Below are positions 28,143-41,705 of a stretch of 64,000 bases of DNA, piece by piece; within the stretch, counting starts at the first letter, position 1, and each line of letters opens with the position of its first letter. The notes below the pieces were generated by a model. That model did no database searches. It had not been told where the DNA came from and was given only the letters and a program-made list of their open reading frames with translations. Origin of the DNA: Streptomyces sp. ITFR-21. GTDB lineage: Bacteria > Actinomycetota > Actinomycetes > Streptomycetales > Streptomycetaceae. The position numbers were made by a program, and so were the translations under genes. Location of the stretch: NCBI RefSeq assembly GCF_031844685.1, contig NZ_CP134605.1, positions 682,001-746,000 on the forward strand, given 5' to 3'.

Positions 28143-28459
28143 CCGACCGGCGCGCGACCCCCGCTCGGGGGCGGTGCGCGGTGTCGCCACGGCCGGGGGC
28201 GCGGTTTCCCGCGCCTCCGGGGTCCCGCTGTCCCGACCCCGGCGACAGCTCGGACAGCTCGGCGGCAGCTCGGCAGTGGCTCAGCGGCAGCTCAGCGGCA
28301 GGAGCGCCCGGGGCACGCGGCACGTCCGGGGTACGCGGTCACCGTGTGCGCCCGGGGCACGCGGCGCCGGGGACACCGGACCACGCCGTCACCGGGGCGC
28401 CGGGCACCCGGCACGCCGGCCACACACCGGGCCGCCCGAGCCCCCGGCGCGGCCGTCGG
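28143..28459. repeat. Intergenic tract rich in short repeats
   Basis: 317 bp between convergent genes. Near 28241-28300 a CAGCTCGG/CAGCTCAG-type unit recurs about six times. An exact 18-bp repeat (GCGCCCGGGGCACGCGGC) lies at 28304-28321 and 28348-28365. The motif GCGCGGTTTCCCGCGCC at 28199-28215 also occurs, inverted, near 50.3 kb. No gene is seen. Confidence 0.7.
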
Positions 28460-30604
28460 TCAGCCGATGTCCGGCGGGTCCATCCGGACGAACGTCGGTT
28501 CGGCGGCGCCCCGGGCGGCCCGCTGGACCTGTGCCTCCTTGAGGGCGGCGGCCAGCGCCGCGCCGGCGCCCGGCGGCACCCGCAGCAGCAGCCGCTCCCA
28601 CTGCTCGCCGGGGGGCGGGGACAGGGCACCGGCCCGTCCGCGCGTGCCCGCCGGGGGCACGGCCAGCGGCACCGGGCCGAGCTGGTCCGTGCCGGCCGGC
28701 AGCCGTACCTGGTCCACGAACTCCGCCAGCGCCGCCGGCGAGCCGGTGACCGAGGCCATCCGCGCCACCGGCGGGAACCTCAGTTCGGTCCGCTCGGCCA
28801 GTTCCCGAACCGCGTGGCCGGCCGGGTCCCATCGGACGAGCGCCTGCACCGGGCGCAGCGAGGCCTCGGCGACCACCACGACCGTGCCGCCGTCCGCGGC
28901 CGGCCGCACCAGCGCCGCGGCCAGCGCCCAGCGGCGCAGCGCCTCCTCCCCGGCCCGCAGGTCCGGCCGGTTGAGCAGCGCCCAGCCGTCGAGCAGCAGC
29001 GCCGCCGCGTACCCCTCGTCGGCCACCGGTTCCGCGCCGGGGGTGGCGATGACCAGCGCCGGAGCGGTCCCGACGGTGGCGAGCACGGTGTCGCGTCCGG
29101 AGGTGCGGACCGGCACCCGGGGGAAGGCCCGGCCCAGTTCCTCCGCGGTGCGCCGGGCGCCGACCACCTGGGCGCGCAGCCGGAAGCCGCCGCACTCGGG
29201 GCAGTGCCAGTCCGCGGCGGGCCGGCCGCACCAGCCGCAGTGCGGGGTGCCCTGGCGGTCCCGCAGTTCCAGCGGGCCGGCGCAGGCGGCGCAGCGGGCC
29301 GCCGCCCGGCAGTGGTCGCAGGCGAGCCTGGGCACGTAGCCGCGGCGGGGCACCTGGACCAGGACCGGGCCGCGGGCGAGCGCATCCCGGGTGACCTGCC
29401 AGGCGAGCGAGGGCAGCCGGGCCGCTCTTGCGGCCTCGTCCCGGGCCTGGTCGGCGTCGCCGATGGTGCGGATCAGCGGCGCGGCGGCGCGGACCTCGTC
29501 GCGGCTCGCGGCCAGCGGCAGCGCCCAGCCGCTCTCGACCAGTTGGGCACCCTCCACAGTGCCGGTGATGCCGCCGAGCAGGTAGGCGGTGCGCTCCTCG
29601 CGGGCGCGCAGCAAGGTCACGTCGCGGGCGTGCGGCTGCGGCGCGTGCGGCTCGCTGTGGTTGGAGTCGCCGTCGTCCCACAGGGCGACGAGCCCGAGGT
29701 CGGCGACGGGCGCGAACATCGCGGCGCGGGTGCCGACCACCGCCCGGACCGTGCCGCGGCTGACCGCGAGCCAGCGCCGGTAGCGCTCCTCCGGTCCGGC
29801 GTCGGCGGTCAGCATCACGTGGTGTCCGGGGCCGATCAGCTCGGTGAGGGCGGTGTCCACCCGGGCGGCGGACCGCCCGTCGGGCAGTACGGCCAGGGCG
29901 CCGCGCCCGCCGGCCAGGGTCGTGGCGAGGGCCACCGCGAGTTCGCGCGGCCAGTGCGGTCCGGGCAGCGCGAGCCATACCGCTCGGGGGGTGTCGCCGC
30001 GGGCCAGCGCCTGGAGGTAGGCGGGGCCGGCGGCGTACCGGGTCCAGCTGCCGGGGTCCGGCGGCGGCGGGTCGGACGGCGGGACGGGCGACGGCTCCTT
30101 CTCGGCGCGGGCCATCCGGGGGGGCACGGCGAGCTGTACGACGTCGGCGAGCGCTCCGGCGTACCGGTCGGCAACGCGGCGGCACAGTGCCAGCAGCGGC
30201 GGGGTGAGCACCGGCTCGTCGGACAGCACTTGGGCGAGCGGGGCGAGCGGGCCCCGGTAGTCGCTGTCGGCGCGGCGTTCGACGACGAAGCCGTCGTGCA
30301 GGGTGCCGCCTTCCCTGCGTCCGCCGACCACCCGGGCCCCGAAGCGGACCCTGACCCGTACGCCGGGCCGGGCCTGCTCGTCCATGGCGGCGGGTACCGC
30401 GTAGTCGAAGAACTGGTCCAGGTGCAGCAGGCCCTTGTCGACCAGGACCCGGGCCACCGGCAGGCGCTCGGCGAGGGCGGCGCCGCGCCAGGTTCGGGGC
30501 TTGGCGCGGGTTCTGCGGACGGTCTCCCGGATGAGCGCGAGCTGTTCGCCCCCCGCCGCCTCCTGCCCGGGGGGCCGCCGGTCCTGCCCGTTCTCGCCGC
30601 TCAT
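28460..30604 (-). CDS. priA: PriA-like primosomal protein N', ATPase motifs degenerate
   Basis: About 714 residues, similar to PriA in length and plan: an N-terminal DNA-binding domain (VLVDKGLLHLDQFFDYAVP), a helicase-like body and the zinc-binding insert. Cysteine pairs of the insert are intact (CDHCRAAARCAAC, CGWCG, CPEC). The Walker A lysine loop is absent, with PGPHWPRELA at that place, and the DEAH box reads WDDGDS. Actinobacterial PriA proteins are known for this loss and probably lack helicase activity while keeping a replication-restart role. ATG at 30604 has AGGA 7 nt ahead; ATG at 30610 is an alternative. Confidence 0.9.
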   Translation of the reverse strand: MSGENGQDRRPPGQEAAGGEQLALIRETVRRTRAKPRTWRGAALAERLPVARVLVDKGLLHLDQFFDYAVPAAMDEQARPGVRVRVRFGARVVGGRREGGTLHDGFVVERRADSDYRGPLAPLAQVLSDEPVLTPPLLALCRRVADRYAGALADVVQLAVPPRMARAEKEPSPVPPSDPPPPDPGSWTRYAAGPAYLQALARGDTPRAVWLALPGPHWPRELAVALATTLAGGRGALAVLPDGRSAARVDTALTELIGPGHHVMLTADAGPEERYRRWLAVSRGTVRAVVGTRAAMFAPVADLGLVALWDDGDSNHSEPHAPQPHARDVTLLRAREERTAYLLGGITGTVEGAQLVESGWALPLAASRDEVRAAAPLIRTIGDADQARDEAARAARLPSLAWQVTRDALARGPVLVQVPRRGYVPRLACDHCRAAARCAACAGPLELRDRQGTPHCGWCGRPAADWHCPECGGFRLRAQVVGARRTAEELGRAFPRVPVRTSGRDTVLATVGTAPALVIATPGAEPVADEGYAAALLLDGWALLNRPDLRAGEEALRRWALAAALVRPAADGGTVVVVAEASLRPVQALVRWDPAGHAVRELAERTELRFPPVARMASVTGSPAALAEFVDQVRLPAGTDQLGPVPLAVPPAGTRGRAGALSPPPGEQWERLLLRVPPGAGAALAAALKEAQVQRAARGAAEPTFVRMDPPDIG

Positions 30605-30648
30605 CCTCATGTCCTACCAGACGGCTCGGACACCGGCCGCCGCGCGCG

Positions 30649-30686
30649 CCTCGGCCCGGCCTCCCTGGCGGGGGGCCGGGCCGAGG
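30649..30686 (-). terminator. Terminator hairpin after metK
   Basis: Perfect 13-bp stem (CCTCGGCCCGGCC and complement) with a 12-nt loop, 23 bp beyond the metK stop and just before priA. It suggests that priA is partly insulated from metK transcription. Confidence 0.65.
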
Positions 30687-30709
30687 TGTGCGGCGCGGGG
30701 CAGGGCGGG

Positions 30710-31924
30710 CTACAGGCCGGCGGCGGCGCGCAGCGCCTCCACCCGGTCGGTGCGCTCCCAGGTGAAGTCCGGCAGCTCACGGCCGAAGTGGCCGTAGGCG
30801 GCGGTCTGGGCGTAGATCGGGCGCAGCAGGTCGAGGTCGCGGATGATGGCCGCCGGACGCAGGTCGAAGACCTGGCCGATGGCCTGCTCGATCCTTTCCA
30901 CGTCCACGTTGGCGGTGCCGAAGGTCTCCACGAACAGGCCGACCGGCTCGGCCTTGCCGATGGCGTAGGCGACCTGGACCTCGCAGCGGGTGGCGAGGCC
31001 GGCCGCGACCACGTTCTTGGCGACCCAGCGCATGGCGTAGGCGGCGGACCGGTCGACCTTGGAGGGGTCCTTGCCGGAGAAGGCGCCGCCGCCGTGGCGG
31101 GCCATGCCGCCGTAGGTGTCGATGATGATCTTGCGGCCGGTCAGTCCCGCGTCACCCATCGGGCCGCCGATCTCGAACCGCCCGGTCGGGTTGACCAGCA
31201 GCCGGTAGCCCTCGGTGTCGAGCTTGATGCCGTCCTCCAGCAGCGCCTTCAGCTCGACCTCGACCACGAACTCGCGGATGTCGGGGGTGAGCAGCGACTC
31301 CAGGTCGATGTCGGAGGCGTGCTGCGAGGACACCACCACGGTGTCCAGCCGGACCGCCTTGTCTCCGTCGTACTCGATGGTGACCTGGGTCTTGCCGTCC
31401 GGGCGCAGGTACGGGATCTGGCCGTTCTTGCGGACCTCGGTGAGGCGCTTGGACAGCCGGTGGGCGAGCGTGATCGGCAGCGGCATCAGCTCGGGCGTCT
31501 CGTCGGAGGCGTAGCCGAACATCAGGCCCTGGTCGCCGGCGCCCTGCCGGTTCAGCTCGTCGTCGTCGGAGACGGTGCCCGCGCGCTTCTCGTAGGCGGT
31601 GTCGACGCCCTGGGCGATGTCGGGCGACTGGGCTCCTATCGACACCGAGACACCGCAGGAGGCCCCGTCGAAGCCCTTCTTGCTGGAGTCGTAGCCGATG
31701 TCCAGGATCTTGTTGCGTACCAGGGTGGCGATGTCCGCGTACGCGGTCGTCGTCACCTCGCCCGCGATATGCACCTGGCCGGTGGTGATCAGCGTCTCGA
31801 CGGCGACCCGCGAGTGCGGGTCGGCGGTGAGGAGCGCGTCGAGAATCGTGTCGCTGATCTGGTCAGCGATCTTGTCGGGGTGACCTTCGGTCACGGACTC
31901 CGAGGTGAACAGGCGGCGGGACAC
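30710..31924 (-). CDS. metK: S-adenosylmethionine synthase
   Basis: Makes SAM from methionine and ATP. The 404 residues start [21 protein letters not shown]. The family signatures are [12 protein letters not shown] (methionine loop) and [19 protein letters not shown]. In Streptomyces SAM level also influences antibiotic production and sporulation. The GTG start follows AGGGAGCGAT. The 202-bp gap upstream to coaBC shows no recognisable SAM riboswitch to my eye. Confidence 0.97.
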   Translation of the reverse strand: MSRRLFTSESVTEGHPDKIADQISDTILDALLTADPHSRVAVETLITTGQVHIAGEVTTTAYADIATLVRNKILDIGYDSSKKGFDGASCGVSVSIGAQSPDIAQGVDTAYEKRAGTVSDDDELNRQGAGDQGLMFGYASDETPELMPLPITLAHRLSKRLTEVRKNGQIPYLRPDGKTQVTIEYDGDKAVRLDTVVVSSQHASDIDLESLLTPDIREFVVEVELKALLEDGIKLDTEGYRLLVNPTGRFEIGGPMGDAGLTGRKIIIDTYGGMARHGGGAFSGKDPSKVDRSAAYAMRWVAKNVVAAGLATRCEVQVAYAIGKAEPVGLFVETFGTANVDVERIEQAIGQVFDLRPAAIIRDLDLLRPIYAQTAAYGHFGRELPDFTWERTDRVEALRAAAGL

Positions 31925-32126
31925 ATCGCTCCCTGGGGTTGCAGCGGCTGCTGGCTGAAATCTTGGTGGACGGCGCGGGGCTGCGCCCGGCCTCCGCGGT
32001 CAGTTTATCCTCCGTGACGCCCGGCGGACCCGGCATCTCGTCCTTTGGATATGCCATGACCTGCGCCACCGTGTCCAGGTCCCGCGCGGAGCGGACGGCA
32101 AAGTACGCACAGGGCGTGTACCTGAT

Positions 32127-33356
32127 TCAGGCCAGCCGGGTGACCACCAGATCCCACACCCGGTCGGCGAGCGCATCCTTCGGCCCCCGTGGGACCGGGG
32201 TCTCGCTGCCGTCGGCGCCCAGGACCACCGCCTCGTTCTCCTCGGTGCCGAACGCCTTGAGCTCCCCGACCTCGTTGACCACCAGCAGGTCGCAGCCCTT
32301 GCGGGCGAGTTTGGCGCGGCCGTTGGCGAGGACGTCGTCGGTCTCGGCGGCGAAGCCGACCACCAGCTGTCCGGGGCGCGGCCGGCCGGCCGACAGCTCG
32401 GCGAGAATGTCCGGATTGCGCACCAGCGCGAGCGGTGCCGGCTCCTCGCCGTCCTTCTTCTTGATCTTGCCGGTGGCGTAGGCGGCGGGTCGGAAGTCGG
32501 CGACGGCCGCGGCCATCACCACCACGTCGGCGTCGGCGGCGGCCTTGAGCACGGCCTCGCGGAGCTGCTCCGCGGTGCCCACCGCCGTCACGTCGGCGCC
32601 GGCCGGGTCGGGCAGGCCGGTGTTGGCGGCGAGCAGGGTGACGCGGGCGCCGCGGGCCACGGCGGTACGGGCCAGCGCGTAGCCCTGCTTGCCCGAGGAG
32701 CGGTTGCCGAGGTAGCGGACCGGGTCGAGCGGCTCGCGGGTGCCGCCGGCGCTGATCACCACGTGGCGTCCGGCGAGGTCCGGCAGGTCCTGGCCGCGGG
32801 CGAGCACCCGCCGGCAGACCTCGTAGATCTCGGCCGGTTCGGGCAGCCGGCCCTTGCCGGTGTCGGCGCCGGTGAGCCGGCCGACGGCGGGTTCGATGAC
32901 GACGGCGCCGCGGCGGCGCAGGGTGGCCACGTTGTCCTGGGTGGCGGGGTGCTCCCACATCTCGGTGTGCATGGCGGGGGCGTAGACGACCGGGCAGCCG
33001 GCGGTGAGCAGGGTGTTGGTGAGCAGGTCGTCGGCGAGGCCGTGGGCGGCCCTGGCCAGGGTGTCGGCGGTGGCGGGGGCGACCACCACGAGGTCGGCGC
33101 CGCGGCCGATCCGCACGTGCGGCACCTGGTGCGCGTCGTCCCAGACCCGGGTGGCGACCGGGTGGCCGGACAGCGCGGCCCAGGTGGCCTCCCCGACGAA
33201 GTGCAGCGCCGCGTCGGTGGGCACCACCCGGACGTCGTGTCCGGACTCGGTGAACCGCCGCAGCAGCTCGCACGCCTTGTACGCGGCGATGCCGCCGCTG
33301 ACGCCGAGTACCACCCGCGGCCCGCTCCGGGTGTCCGCGCCGTCGCTTCCGCTCAT
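32127..33356 (-). CDS. coaBC: Phosphopantothenoylcysteine decarboxylase / phosphopantothenate-cysteine ligase
   Basis: Bifunctional coenzyme A synthesis enzyme of 409 residues. The N-terminal FMN-dependent CoaC domain (about 1-185) starts VVLGVSGGIAAYKACELLRR and has the substrate motif APAMHTEMWEHPA, where histidine stands in for the more usual Asn of PAMNxxMW. The CoaB ligase domain (about 190-405) has VISAGGTREPLDPVRYLGNRS and AAVADFRP. The ATG follows GGGAGAG. It is downstream of rpoZ and gmk, a common actinobacterial order. Confidence 0.95.
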   Translation of the reverse strand: MSGSDGADTRSGPRVVLGVSGGIAAYKACELLRRFTESGHDVRVVPTDAALHFVGEATWAALSGHPVATRVWDDAHQVPHVRIGRGADLVVVAPATADTLARAAHGLADDLLTNTLLTAGCPVVYAPAMHTEMWEHPATQDNVATLRRRGAVVIEPAVGRLTGADTGKGRLPEPAEIYEVCRRVLARGQDLPDLAGRHVVISAGGTREPLDPVRYLGNRSSGKQGYALARTAVARGARVTLLAANTGLPDPAGADVTAVGTAEQLREAVLKAAADADVVVMAAAVADFRPAAYATGKIKKKDGEEPAPLALVRNPDILAELSAGRPRPGQLVVGFAAETDDVLANGRAKLARKGCDLLVVNEVGELKAFGTEENEAVVLGADGSETPVPRGPKDALADRVWDLVVTRLA

Positions 33357-33420
33357 CGTCTCTCCCGCCGTCCCGTCCCGCCGGGGTCGACGACCGTCGC
33401 CCCGCGCGCTCACCCCATGA

Positions 33421-33464
33421 CACACCACGGGCCCGGCGGTCGCTCCCGCCGGGCCCGTGGTGTG
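33421..33464 (-). terminator. Very stable terminator after rpoZ
   Basis: Perfect 19-bp stem beginning CACACCACGGGCCCGG, with a 6-nt loop, 9 bp beyond the rpoZ stop. One of the strongest hairpins in the window. Confidence 0.85.
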
Positions 33465-33473
33465 GCGTACGCC

Positions 33474-33749
33474 TCAGTTGGTGGGCGGTGCCTCGACGGC
33501 CTCGGAGGTCAGCAGGCCGGCGTTGATCTCGCGCAGCGCGATGGAGAGCGGCTTCTCGTGGACGTGGGTGTCCACCAGCGGCCCGACGTACTCCAGCAGG
33601 CCCTCGCCGAGCTGGGAGTAGTACGCGTTGATCTGCCGTGCGCGCTTGGCGGCGTAGATCACCAGGCTGTACTTGGAGTCGGTCGCTTCGAGCAGCTCAT
33701 CAATCGGCGGGTTGATGATGCCCTCGGGTGTGGTGATGGAAGAGGACAC
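33474..33749 (-). CDS. rpoZ: RNA polymerase omega subunit
   Basis: 91 residues, slightly long for omega as usual in actinobacteria. The conserved helix [21 protein letters not shown] (about 16-36) binds beta-prime, and [14 protein letters not shown] follows. The GTG start lies behind AGGTAGC. It is downstream of gmk, as in many bacteria. Confidence 0.96.
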   Translation of the reverse strand: MSSSITTPEGIINPPIDELLEATDSKYSLVIYAAKRARQINAYYSQLGEGLLEYVGPLVDTHVHEKPLSIALREINAGLLTSEAVEAPPTN

Positions 33750-33839
33750 GCTACCTACCCCTACTTGTGGATGACAGAAGATCGCGGTGTGCCGGACGGA
33801 TCCGGGTGGACCACTCGGACCCCGTCCGGCCCGAATGGA

Positions 33840-34463
33840 TCATGCAATCCCCATCAAGGCTAGCAGCTCGCGTGCTACGTCCTCGACGGAGGTGTTGACA
33901 AGCGTCACGTCGAACTCCGCTTCGGCGGCGAGTTCGACCCGCGCGACGGCCAGCCGCTCTCCGATCACCTCGGCCGTCTCGGTGCCGCGGCCGGTCAGCC
34001 GGCGGACCAGTTCGTCCCAGCTGGGCGGGGCGAGGAAGACCAGCTGCGCCTCGGGCATGGACTGCCGGACGAGCCGGGCGCCCTGGAGGTCGATCTCCAG
34101 CAGCACCGGCTCGCCCGCCGCGAGCTTGTCCAGTACGGCTCCGCGCGGGGTCCCGTAGCGGTTGCCGGCGAACTCGGCCCACTCCAGGAGTTCGCCGTTG
34201 GCGACGAGTTTGTCGAACTCGTCGCCGTCGACGAAGAAGTAGTGGACTCCGTGCTGTTCGCCGGGCCGCGGAGTGCGGGTGGTGGCGGAGACCGAGAGCC
34301 AGACCTCGGGGTGTGCCGCGCGCAGGTGGGCGACGACCGTGCTCTTGCCGACCCCGGAGGGGCCGGAGAGCACGGTCAGCCGCGGGTGTCTGACCGGGGG
34401 GGCCGGAGTGACCCCCTGCGAAGCGAGGGGGCGGGCCGCCCCCCGGGAGACTGCAGGACTCAT
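33840..34463 (-). CDS. gmk: Guanylate kinase
   Basis: Phosphorylates GMP to GDP. The 207 residues include a short disordered N-terminus, the P-loop [13 protein letters not shown], the GMP-binding [20 protein letters not shown] and the lid [12 protein letters not shown], then [11 protein letters not shown]. The ATG giving MSPAVSRG is chosen over an upstream frame extension. It lies in an operon-like run with mihF upstream and rpoZ downstream. Confidence 0.96.
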   Translation of the reverse strand: MSPAVSRGAARPLASQGVTPAPPVRHPRLTVLSGPSGVGKSTVVAHLRAAHPEVWLSVSATTRTPRPGEQHGVHYFFVDGDEFDKLVANGELLEWAEFAGNRYGTPRGAVLDKLAAGEPVLLEIDLQGARLVRQSMPEAQLVFLAPPSWDELVRRLTGRGTETAEVIGERLAVARVELAAEAEFDVTLVNTSVEDVARELLALMGIA

Positions 34464-34512
34464 GGAGCGATTATCCCCGGTTCCCCGGCGCGCCGGGACC
34501 ACCGGAGGGCGG

Positions 34513-34836
34513 TCAGGCGGGGGTGCCGCCGAACTCGCGTTCCAGCGAGGCGATCTGGTTGGAACCGAGACCGCGGACCCGGCGGCTCTCGGAGATGCCG
34601 AGCCGCTCCATGATCTGCTTGGCGCGGACCTTGCCGACGCCGGGAAGGGATTCCAGGAGTGCGGAGACCTTCATCTTGCCGATGACGTCGTTCTCCTGGC
34701 CCTGCTTGATGACGTCGTGCAGGGATGCGCCGGAGTGCTTGAGCCGGTTCTTGACCTCGGCGCGCTCCCGGCGAGCCGCGGCGGCCTTTTCGAGCGCGGC
34801 AGCGCGCTGTTCAGGGGTAAGGGGCGGAAGAGCCAC
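34513..34836 (-). CDS. mihF: Actinobacterial integration host factor (mIHF/sIHF)
   Basis: Nucleoid-associated DNA-bending protein of 107 residues. It starts with the family N-terminus [18 protein letters not shown] and has the helix-two-turn-helix region [22 protein letters not shown], followed by [17 protein letters not shown]. Unrelated to the E. coli IHF fold. In Streptomyces it affects chromosome compaction, sporulation and secondary metabolism. The GTG start is preceded by GAGGTGACGTA. The longer frame upstream is untranslated leader. Confidence 0.96.
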   Translation of the reverse strand: MALPPLTPEQRAAALEKAAAARRERAEVKNRLKHSGASLHDVIKQGQENDVIGKMKVSALLESLPGVGKVRAKQIMERLGISESRRVRGLGSNQIASLEREFGGTPA

Positions 34837-34937
34837 GCCTACGTCACCTCGGATGTAGAGCAATCGGATATGGACCGTCGTCAGCCCCGCAGTTGCGGGG
34901 AGACGCGCGGCGCGCCGCAACGGCGCGCTCCTGTCGG

Positions 34938-34966
34938 AGACTAGCGGTCCGAACGGCCCAAGTCAG
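34938..34966 (-). promoter_or_regulatory. Probable HrdB-type promoter of mihF
   Basis: On the minus strand CTGACT (-35), 17 bp, TAGTCT (-10), about 100 nt upstream of the mihF start in an AT-richer gap. It matches the vegetative consensus reasonably well. Confidence 0.5.
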
Positions 34967-35094
34967 CGAGAACAGACGAAAAGTCCTGGTCAGACTCGAT
35001 CCGGCGGGATATTTGGGGCAAAGCGGAACAGGTTTCGGGGTCAATGAGCCAGGTGGTTGAATCCGGCCCTTTTTCTGGCCGTTTTCACATCGCA

Positions 35095-35991
35095 TTACCA
35101 GTCAGTAATATCTTCACGTTTTCTACCGATCCGGCCGTTTGCGTGAGCGTCCTCGACCACCGCCCGCACCTGATCGGCATAAGCCGCCGTCGCATTCCGC
35201 AACGCCGCGGGATCCGGTCCGTGCCGCAGCACGTCGCGGCTGACGCTCGGCACGACATTGACCAGCGCGTCGCCGAACAGCCGGGGGAGATCGGCCGGGG
35301 TCGCCCCCTGGGCACCGATCCCGGGGGCCAGCAGCGGCCCGTTCACCGCCAGGCCGGCCCGCGCGTCGCCGAGGGTGGCGCCGACCACCGCGCCCACCGA
35401 GCCGAGCGGCTCGGCGCCGGCGTTCTCGGCCGCGATGTGGTCCAGCACCGCCTGGGCGACCGAGCCGCCGCCGGGCACGGTCGCCCGCTGCACCTCGGCA
35501 CCCTCCGGGTTGGAGGTCAGCGCCAGGACGAAGACACCCGCACCGGAGATCCGCGCCGCCTCCAGCGCGGGCCGCAGCGAACCGAAGCCGAGGTACGGGC
35601 TGACCGTCACCGCGTCGCAGAACAGCGGCGCGTCCTTGTCGAGATACGCGGCGGCGTACGCGGCCATGGTGGACCCGATGTCGCCGCGCTTGGCGTCCAT
35701 CAGCACCAGTGCGCCCGCCTGCCGGGCCCGCAGCACCGCCCGCTCCAGCACCGCGACACCGCGCGACCCGAAGCGCTCGAAGAACGCCGACTGCGGCTTG
35801 AGCACCGCGGTGGTCCCGGCCAGCGCCTCCACCACGGTCATGGTGAAGCGCTCCAGGCCCGCCACGTCGTCCGGCAGCCCCCAGTCGGTGAGCAGCGCGG
35901 GGTGCGGGTCGACGCCGACGCAGAGCCGGCCGCGGGTGTCGAGCGCGCGGCGCAGCCGGGCGCCGAAGGGCTCGGGGGCCGTGGTGGTCAT
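35095..35991 (-). CDS. pyrF: Orotidine-5'-phosphate decarboxylase, type 2
   Basis: Last step of UMP synthesis. The 298 residues are of the longer PyrF subfamily. The catalytic Lys/Asp motif is MDAKRGDIGSTMAAYA, with CVGVDPHPALL at the N-terminus and APGIGAQGATPADLP near the phosphate site. Its ATG overlaps the pyrD stop (ATGA). It ends in a TAA, infrequent in this genome, and is the last gene of the pyr operon. Confidence 0.96.
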   Translation of the reverse strand: MTTTAPEPFGARLRRALDTRGRLCVGVDPHPALLTDWGLPDDVAGLERFTMTVVEALAGTTAVLKPQSAFFERFGSRGVAVLERAVLRARQAGALVLMDAKRGDIGSTMAAYAAAYLDKDAPLFCDAVTVSPYLGFGSLRPALEAARISGAGVFVLALTSNPEGAEVQRATVPGGGSVAQAVLDHIAAENAGAEPLGSVGAVVGATLGDARAGLAVNGPLLAPGIGAQGATPADLPRLFGDALVNVVPSVSRDVLRHGPDPAALRNATAAYADQVRAVVEDAHANGRIGRKREDITDW

Positions 35992-37097
35992 ACGCGCACC
36001 TCCTTGTGCTCGGCGCCGACCGCGTCGGCGAGGGTCGGGTACGGGCTCGCGGCCAGCCGGGCGGCCAGGCCCAGGTGCACCGCCCGCATCCAGAAGGGCC
36101 CGCGGTAGACGAACGCGCTGTAGCCCTGGACGAGGGTGGCGCCGGCCAGGATGCGCTGCCAGGCGTCCTCGGCGTCCTCGATACCGCCGACCCCGACCAG
36201 CACCAGGCGGTCGCCCACCCGGGCGTACAGCCGGCGCAGGACCTCCAGCGAGCGCCCCTTGAGCGGCGCGCCGGACAGGCCGCCGGCCTCCTGGACGAGG
36301 CGGGCCGGCGAGTGCAGGCCCAGGTCCTCGCGGGCGACCGTGGTGTTGGTGGCGACGATGCCGTCCAGGCCGAGCTCCACGGCGAGGTCGGCCACCGCGT
36401 CCACGTCCTCGTCGGCGAGGTCGGGGGCGATCTTCACCAGCAGCGGCACCCGCCGGCCGGCCACCGAGCGGTCGGCGGCCTCGCGGACCGCGGTGAGCAG
36501 CGGGCGCAGCGCGGCGGCGGCCTGGAGGTCGCGCAGCCCCGGGGTGTTCGGTGAGGAGACGTTGACCACCAGGTAGTCGGCGTGCCGGGCCAGCCGCTCG
36601 GTGGAGGCCGCGTAGTCCGCGACGACGTCCTCGTCGGTGGCGGTCCTGGTCCTGCCGATGTTGACGCCGACGGTGGTGGGGAAGACCTCCTTGCGGGCGG
36701 CCAGCCGGGCGGCGACCGCCGCCGCGCCGTCGTTGTTGAAGCCCATCCGGTTGATCAGCGCGCGGTCCGGGACCAGCCGGAACAGCCTTCTCCTCGGGTT
36801 GCCGGGCTGGGCCTGCCCGGTGACGGTGCCGATCTCGACGTGGTCGAAGCCGAGCATGGCCATCCCGTCGACGGCGGCGGCGTTCTTGTCGAAGCCGGCC
36901 GCCAGCCCGAACGGTCCGCGCATCCGCAGGCCCAGCGCCTCGGTCCGCAGCGAGGCGATCTGCGGTGCGAGCACCGCGGCCACCAGTGTCCGCAGGCCCG
37001 GTACGCGCACGGTCAGCCGGATCCAGCGGAACGCCACGTGGTGCGCGCGTTCGGCGTCCATACGCCGGAACACCACGCGGAAGAACAGGTCGTACAT
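35988..37097 (-). CDS. pyrD: Dihydroorotate dehydrogenase (quinone), class 2
   Basis: Oxidises dihydroorotate to orotate with FMN and passes electrons to quinone. The 369 residues include an N-terminal amphipathic helical segment (about 1-45) for membrane contact. The FMN barrel follows with [15 protein letters not shown], the catalytic Ser region [14 protein letters not shown], and [13 protein letters not shown]. The ATG follows AGAGGCGAAGG. It is separated from carB by 140 bp and is coupled to pyrF. Confidence 0.96.
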   Translation of the reverse strand: MYDLFFRVVFRRMDAERAHHVAFRWIRLTVRVPGLRTLVAAVLAPQIASLRTEALGLRMRGPFGLAAGFDKNAAAVDGMAMLGFDHVEIGTVTGQAQPGNPRRRLFRLVPDRALINRMGFNNDGAAAVAARLAARKEVFPTTVGVNIGRTRTATDEDVVADYAASTERLARHADYLVVNVSSPNTPGLRDLQAAAALRPLLTAVREAADRSVAGRRVPLLVKIAPDLADEDVDAVADLAVELGLDGIVATNTTVAREDLGLHSPARLVQEAGGLSGAPLKGRSLEVLRRLYARVGDRLVLVGVGGIEDAEDAWQRILAGATLVQGYSAFVYRGPFWMRAVHLGLAARLAASPYPTLADAVGAEHKEVRV

Positions 37098-37146
37098 ACC
37101 TTCGCCTCTCACTCTGCCCACCCCGCCCCGGGGTTGCGTTCACCTC

Positions 37147-37167
37147 CGGGCGGCGACCAGCCGCCCG
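37147..37167 (-). terminator. Hairpin in the carB-pyrD gap
   Basis: CGGGCGGC/GCCGCCCG with a 5-nt loop in the only large gap of the pyr operon. It could attenuate transcription into pyrD-pyrF or be a processing site. Confidence 0.4.
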
Positions 37168-37237
37168 CGCGGCCTGCGGTGCCCCTCCCCGGGGCCGGGG
37201 TCGCCCCCCGTGCCGGGCGGCCGCGGCTCCGGGCGGG

Positions 37238-40547
<3,310 letters not shown>

Positions 40548-40555
<8 letters not shown>

Positions 40556-41705
40556 GCTGGCCCTCCATGAGCTGGACGAAGCGGTCGAAGAGGTACGCGG
40601 CGTCGTGCGGGCCGGCGGCCGCCTCGGGGTGGTACTGGACGCTGAACGCGGGCCGGTCGAGCAGCCGCAGCCCCTCGACCACGTTGTCGTTGAGGCAGAC
40701 GTGGCTGACCTCGGCGCGCCCGTACGGGGTGTCGCTGACCGTGTCGAGCGGGGCGTCGACGGCGAACCCGTGGTTGTGCGCGGTGACCTCGACCTTGCCG
40801 GTGGCGCGGTCCTGCACGGGCTGGTTGATGCCCCGGTGGCCGTACGGGAGCTTGTAGGTGCCGAAGCCGAGGGCGCGGCCGAGGAGCTGGTTGCCGAAGC
40901 AGATGCCGAACAGCGGGGTGCCGCGCTCCAGCACCGCCCGGACGACGGTGAGGTCGGCGGTGGCCGGGTCGCCGGGCCCGTTGGACAGGAACACCCCGTC
41001 GGGGCCGACCGCGTAGACCTCCTCGACGGTGGCGGCGGCCGGCAGGACGTGCACCTCGATGCCGCGCTGGGCCATCCGGTGCGGCGTCATGCCCTTGATG
41101 CCGAGGTCGAGGGCGGCGACGGTGAAGCGCTTGGGGCCGATCGCCGGGACGGTGTAGGCGCGCTCGGTCGCGACGTCGGCGGACAGGTCGGCGCCGGTCA
41201 TCGCGGGCGCCCGCCGGACCCGGGCCAGCAGGGCGCCGTCCTCGGCCGCGGCGCCCGCGGAGCCGCCGCGCAGCGCCGGCCCGGAGAAGATGCCGGCCCG
41301 CATCGCGCCGCGTTCGCGCAGGTGGCGGGTGAGGGCGCGGGTGTCGACGCCGCTGATGCCGACGACGCCCTGGGCGGTGAGCTCCTCGTCCAGGGTGCGC
41401 CGGGACCGCCAGTTGGAGGGGGTGCGGGCCGGATCGCGGACGACGTACCCGGCCACCCAGATGCGGCCGGACTCGGCGTCCTCGTCGTTGACCCCGGTGT
41501 TGCCGATGTGCGGGGCCGTCATGACGACGACCTGGCGGTGGTACGAGGGGTCGGTCAGCGTCTCCTGGTAGCCGGTCATGCCGGTGGAGAAGACGGCCTC
41601 GCCGAAGGTCTCCCCCACCGCTCCGTAGGCACGGCCGCGGAAGACGCGGCCGTCCTCCAGTACGAGGACGGCGGGTGCGGTGGCCGCCCGGGTCGAGGTC
41701 GTCAT
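40548..41705 (-). CDS. carA: Carbamoyl-phosphate synthase, small (glutaminase) subunit
   Basis: 385 residues. The N-terminal CPSase_sm domain has [17 protein letters not shown] sequence ([14 protein letters not shown]) and [18 protein letters not shown]. The class I glutamine amidotransferase domain has the nucleophile in [14 protein letters not shown] and the His/Glu of [10 protein letters not shown]. It supplies ammonia to CarB. Its ATG overlaps the stop of the upstream PH-like gene (ATGA), so stoichiometric translation is likely. Confidence 0.97.

Noticed and set aside
28181..32017. Plus-strand open frame of 1278 codons
   Set aside because: It is antisense to priA and metK, arises from GC-rich third positions, and its translation is low-complexity with no family resemblance.
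31925..32126. Possible SAM riboswitch upstream of metK
   Set aside because: No conserved SAM riboswitch core could be recognised, and metK has an ordinary short leader with a ribosome binding site.
35064..35081. Weak hairpin CGGCC/GGCCG after pyrF as a terminator
   Set aside because: Only five base pairs with an 8-nt loop and no U-run in the direction of transcription.
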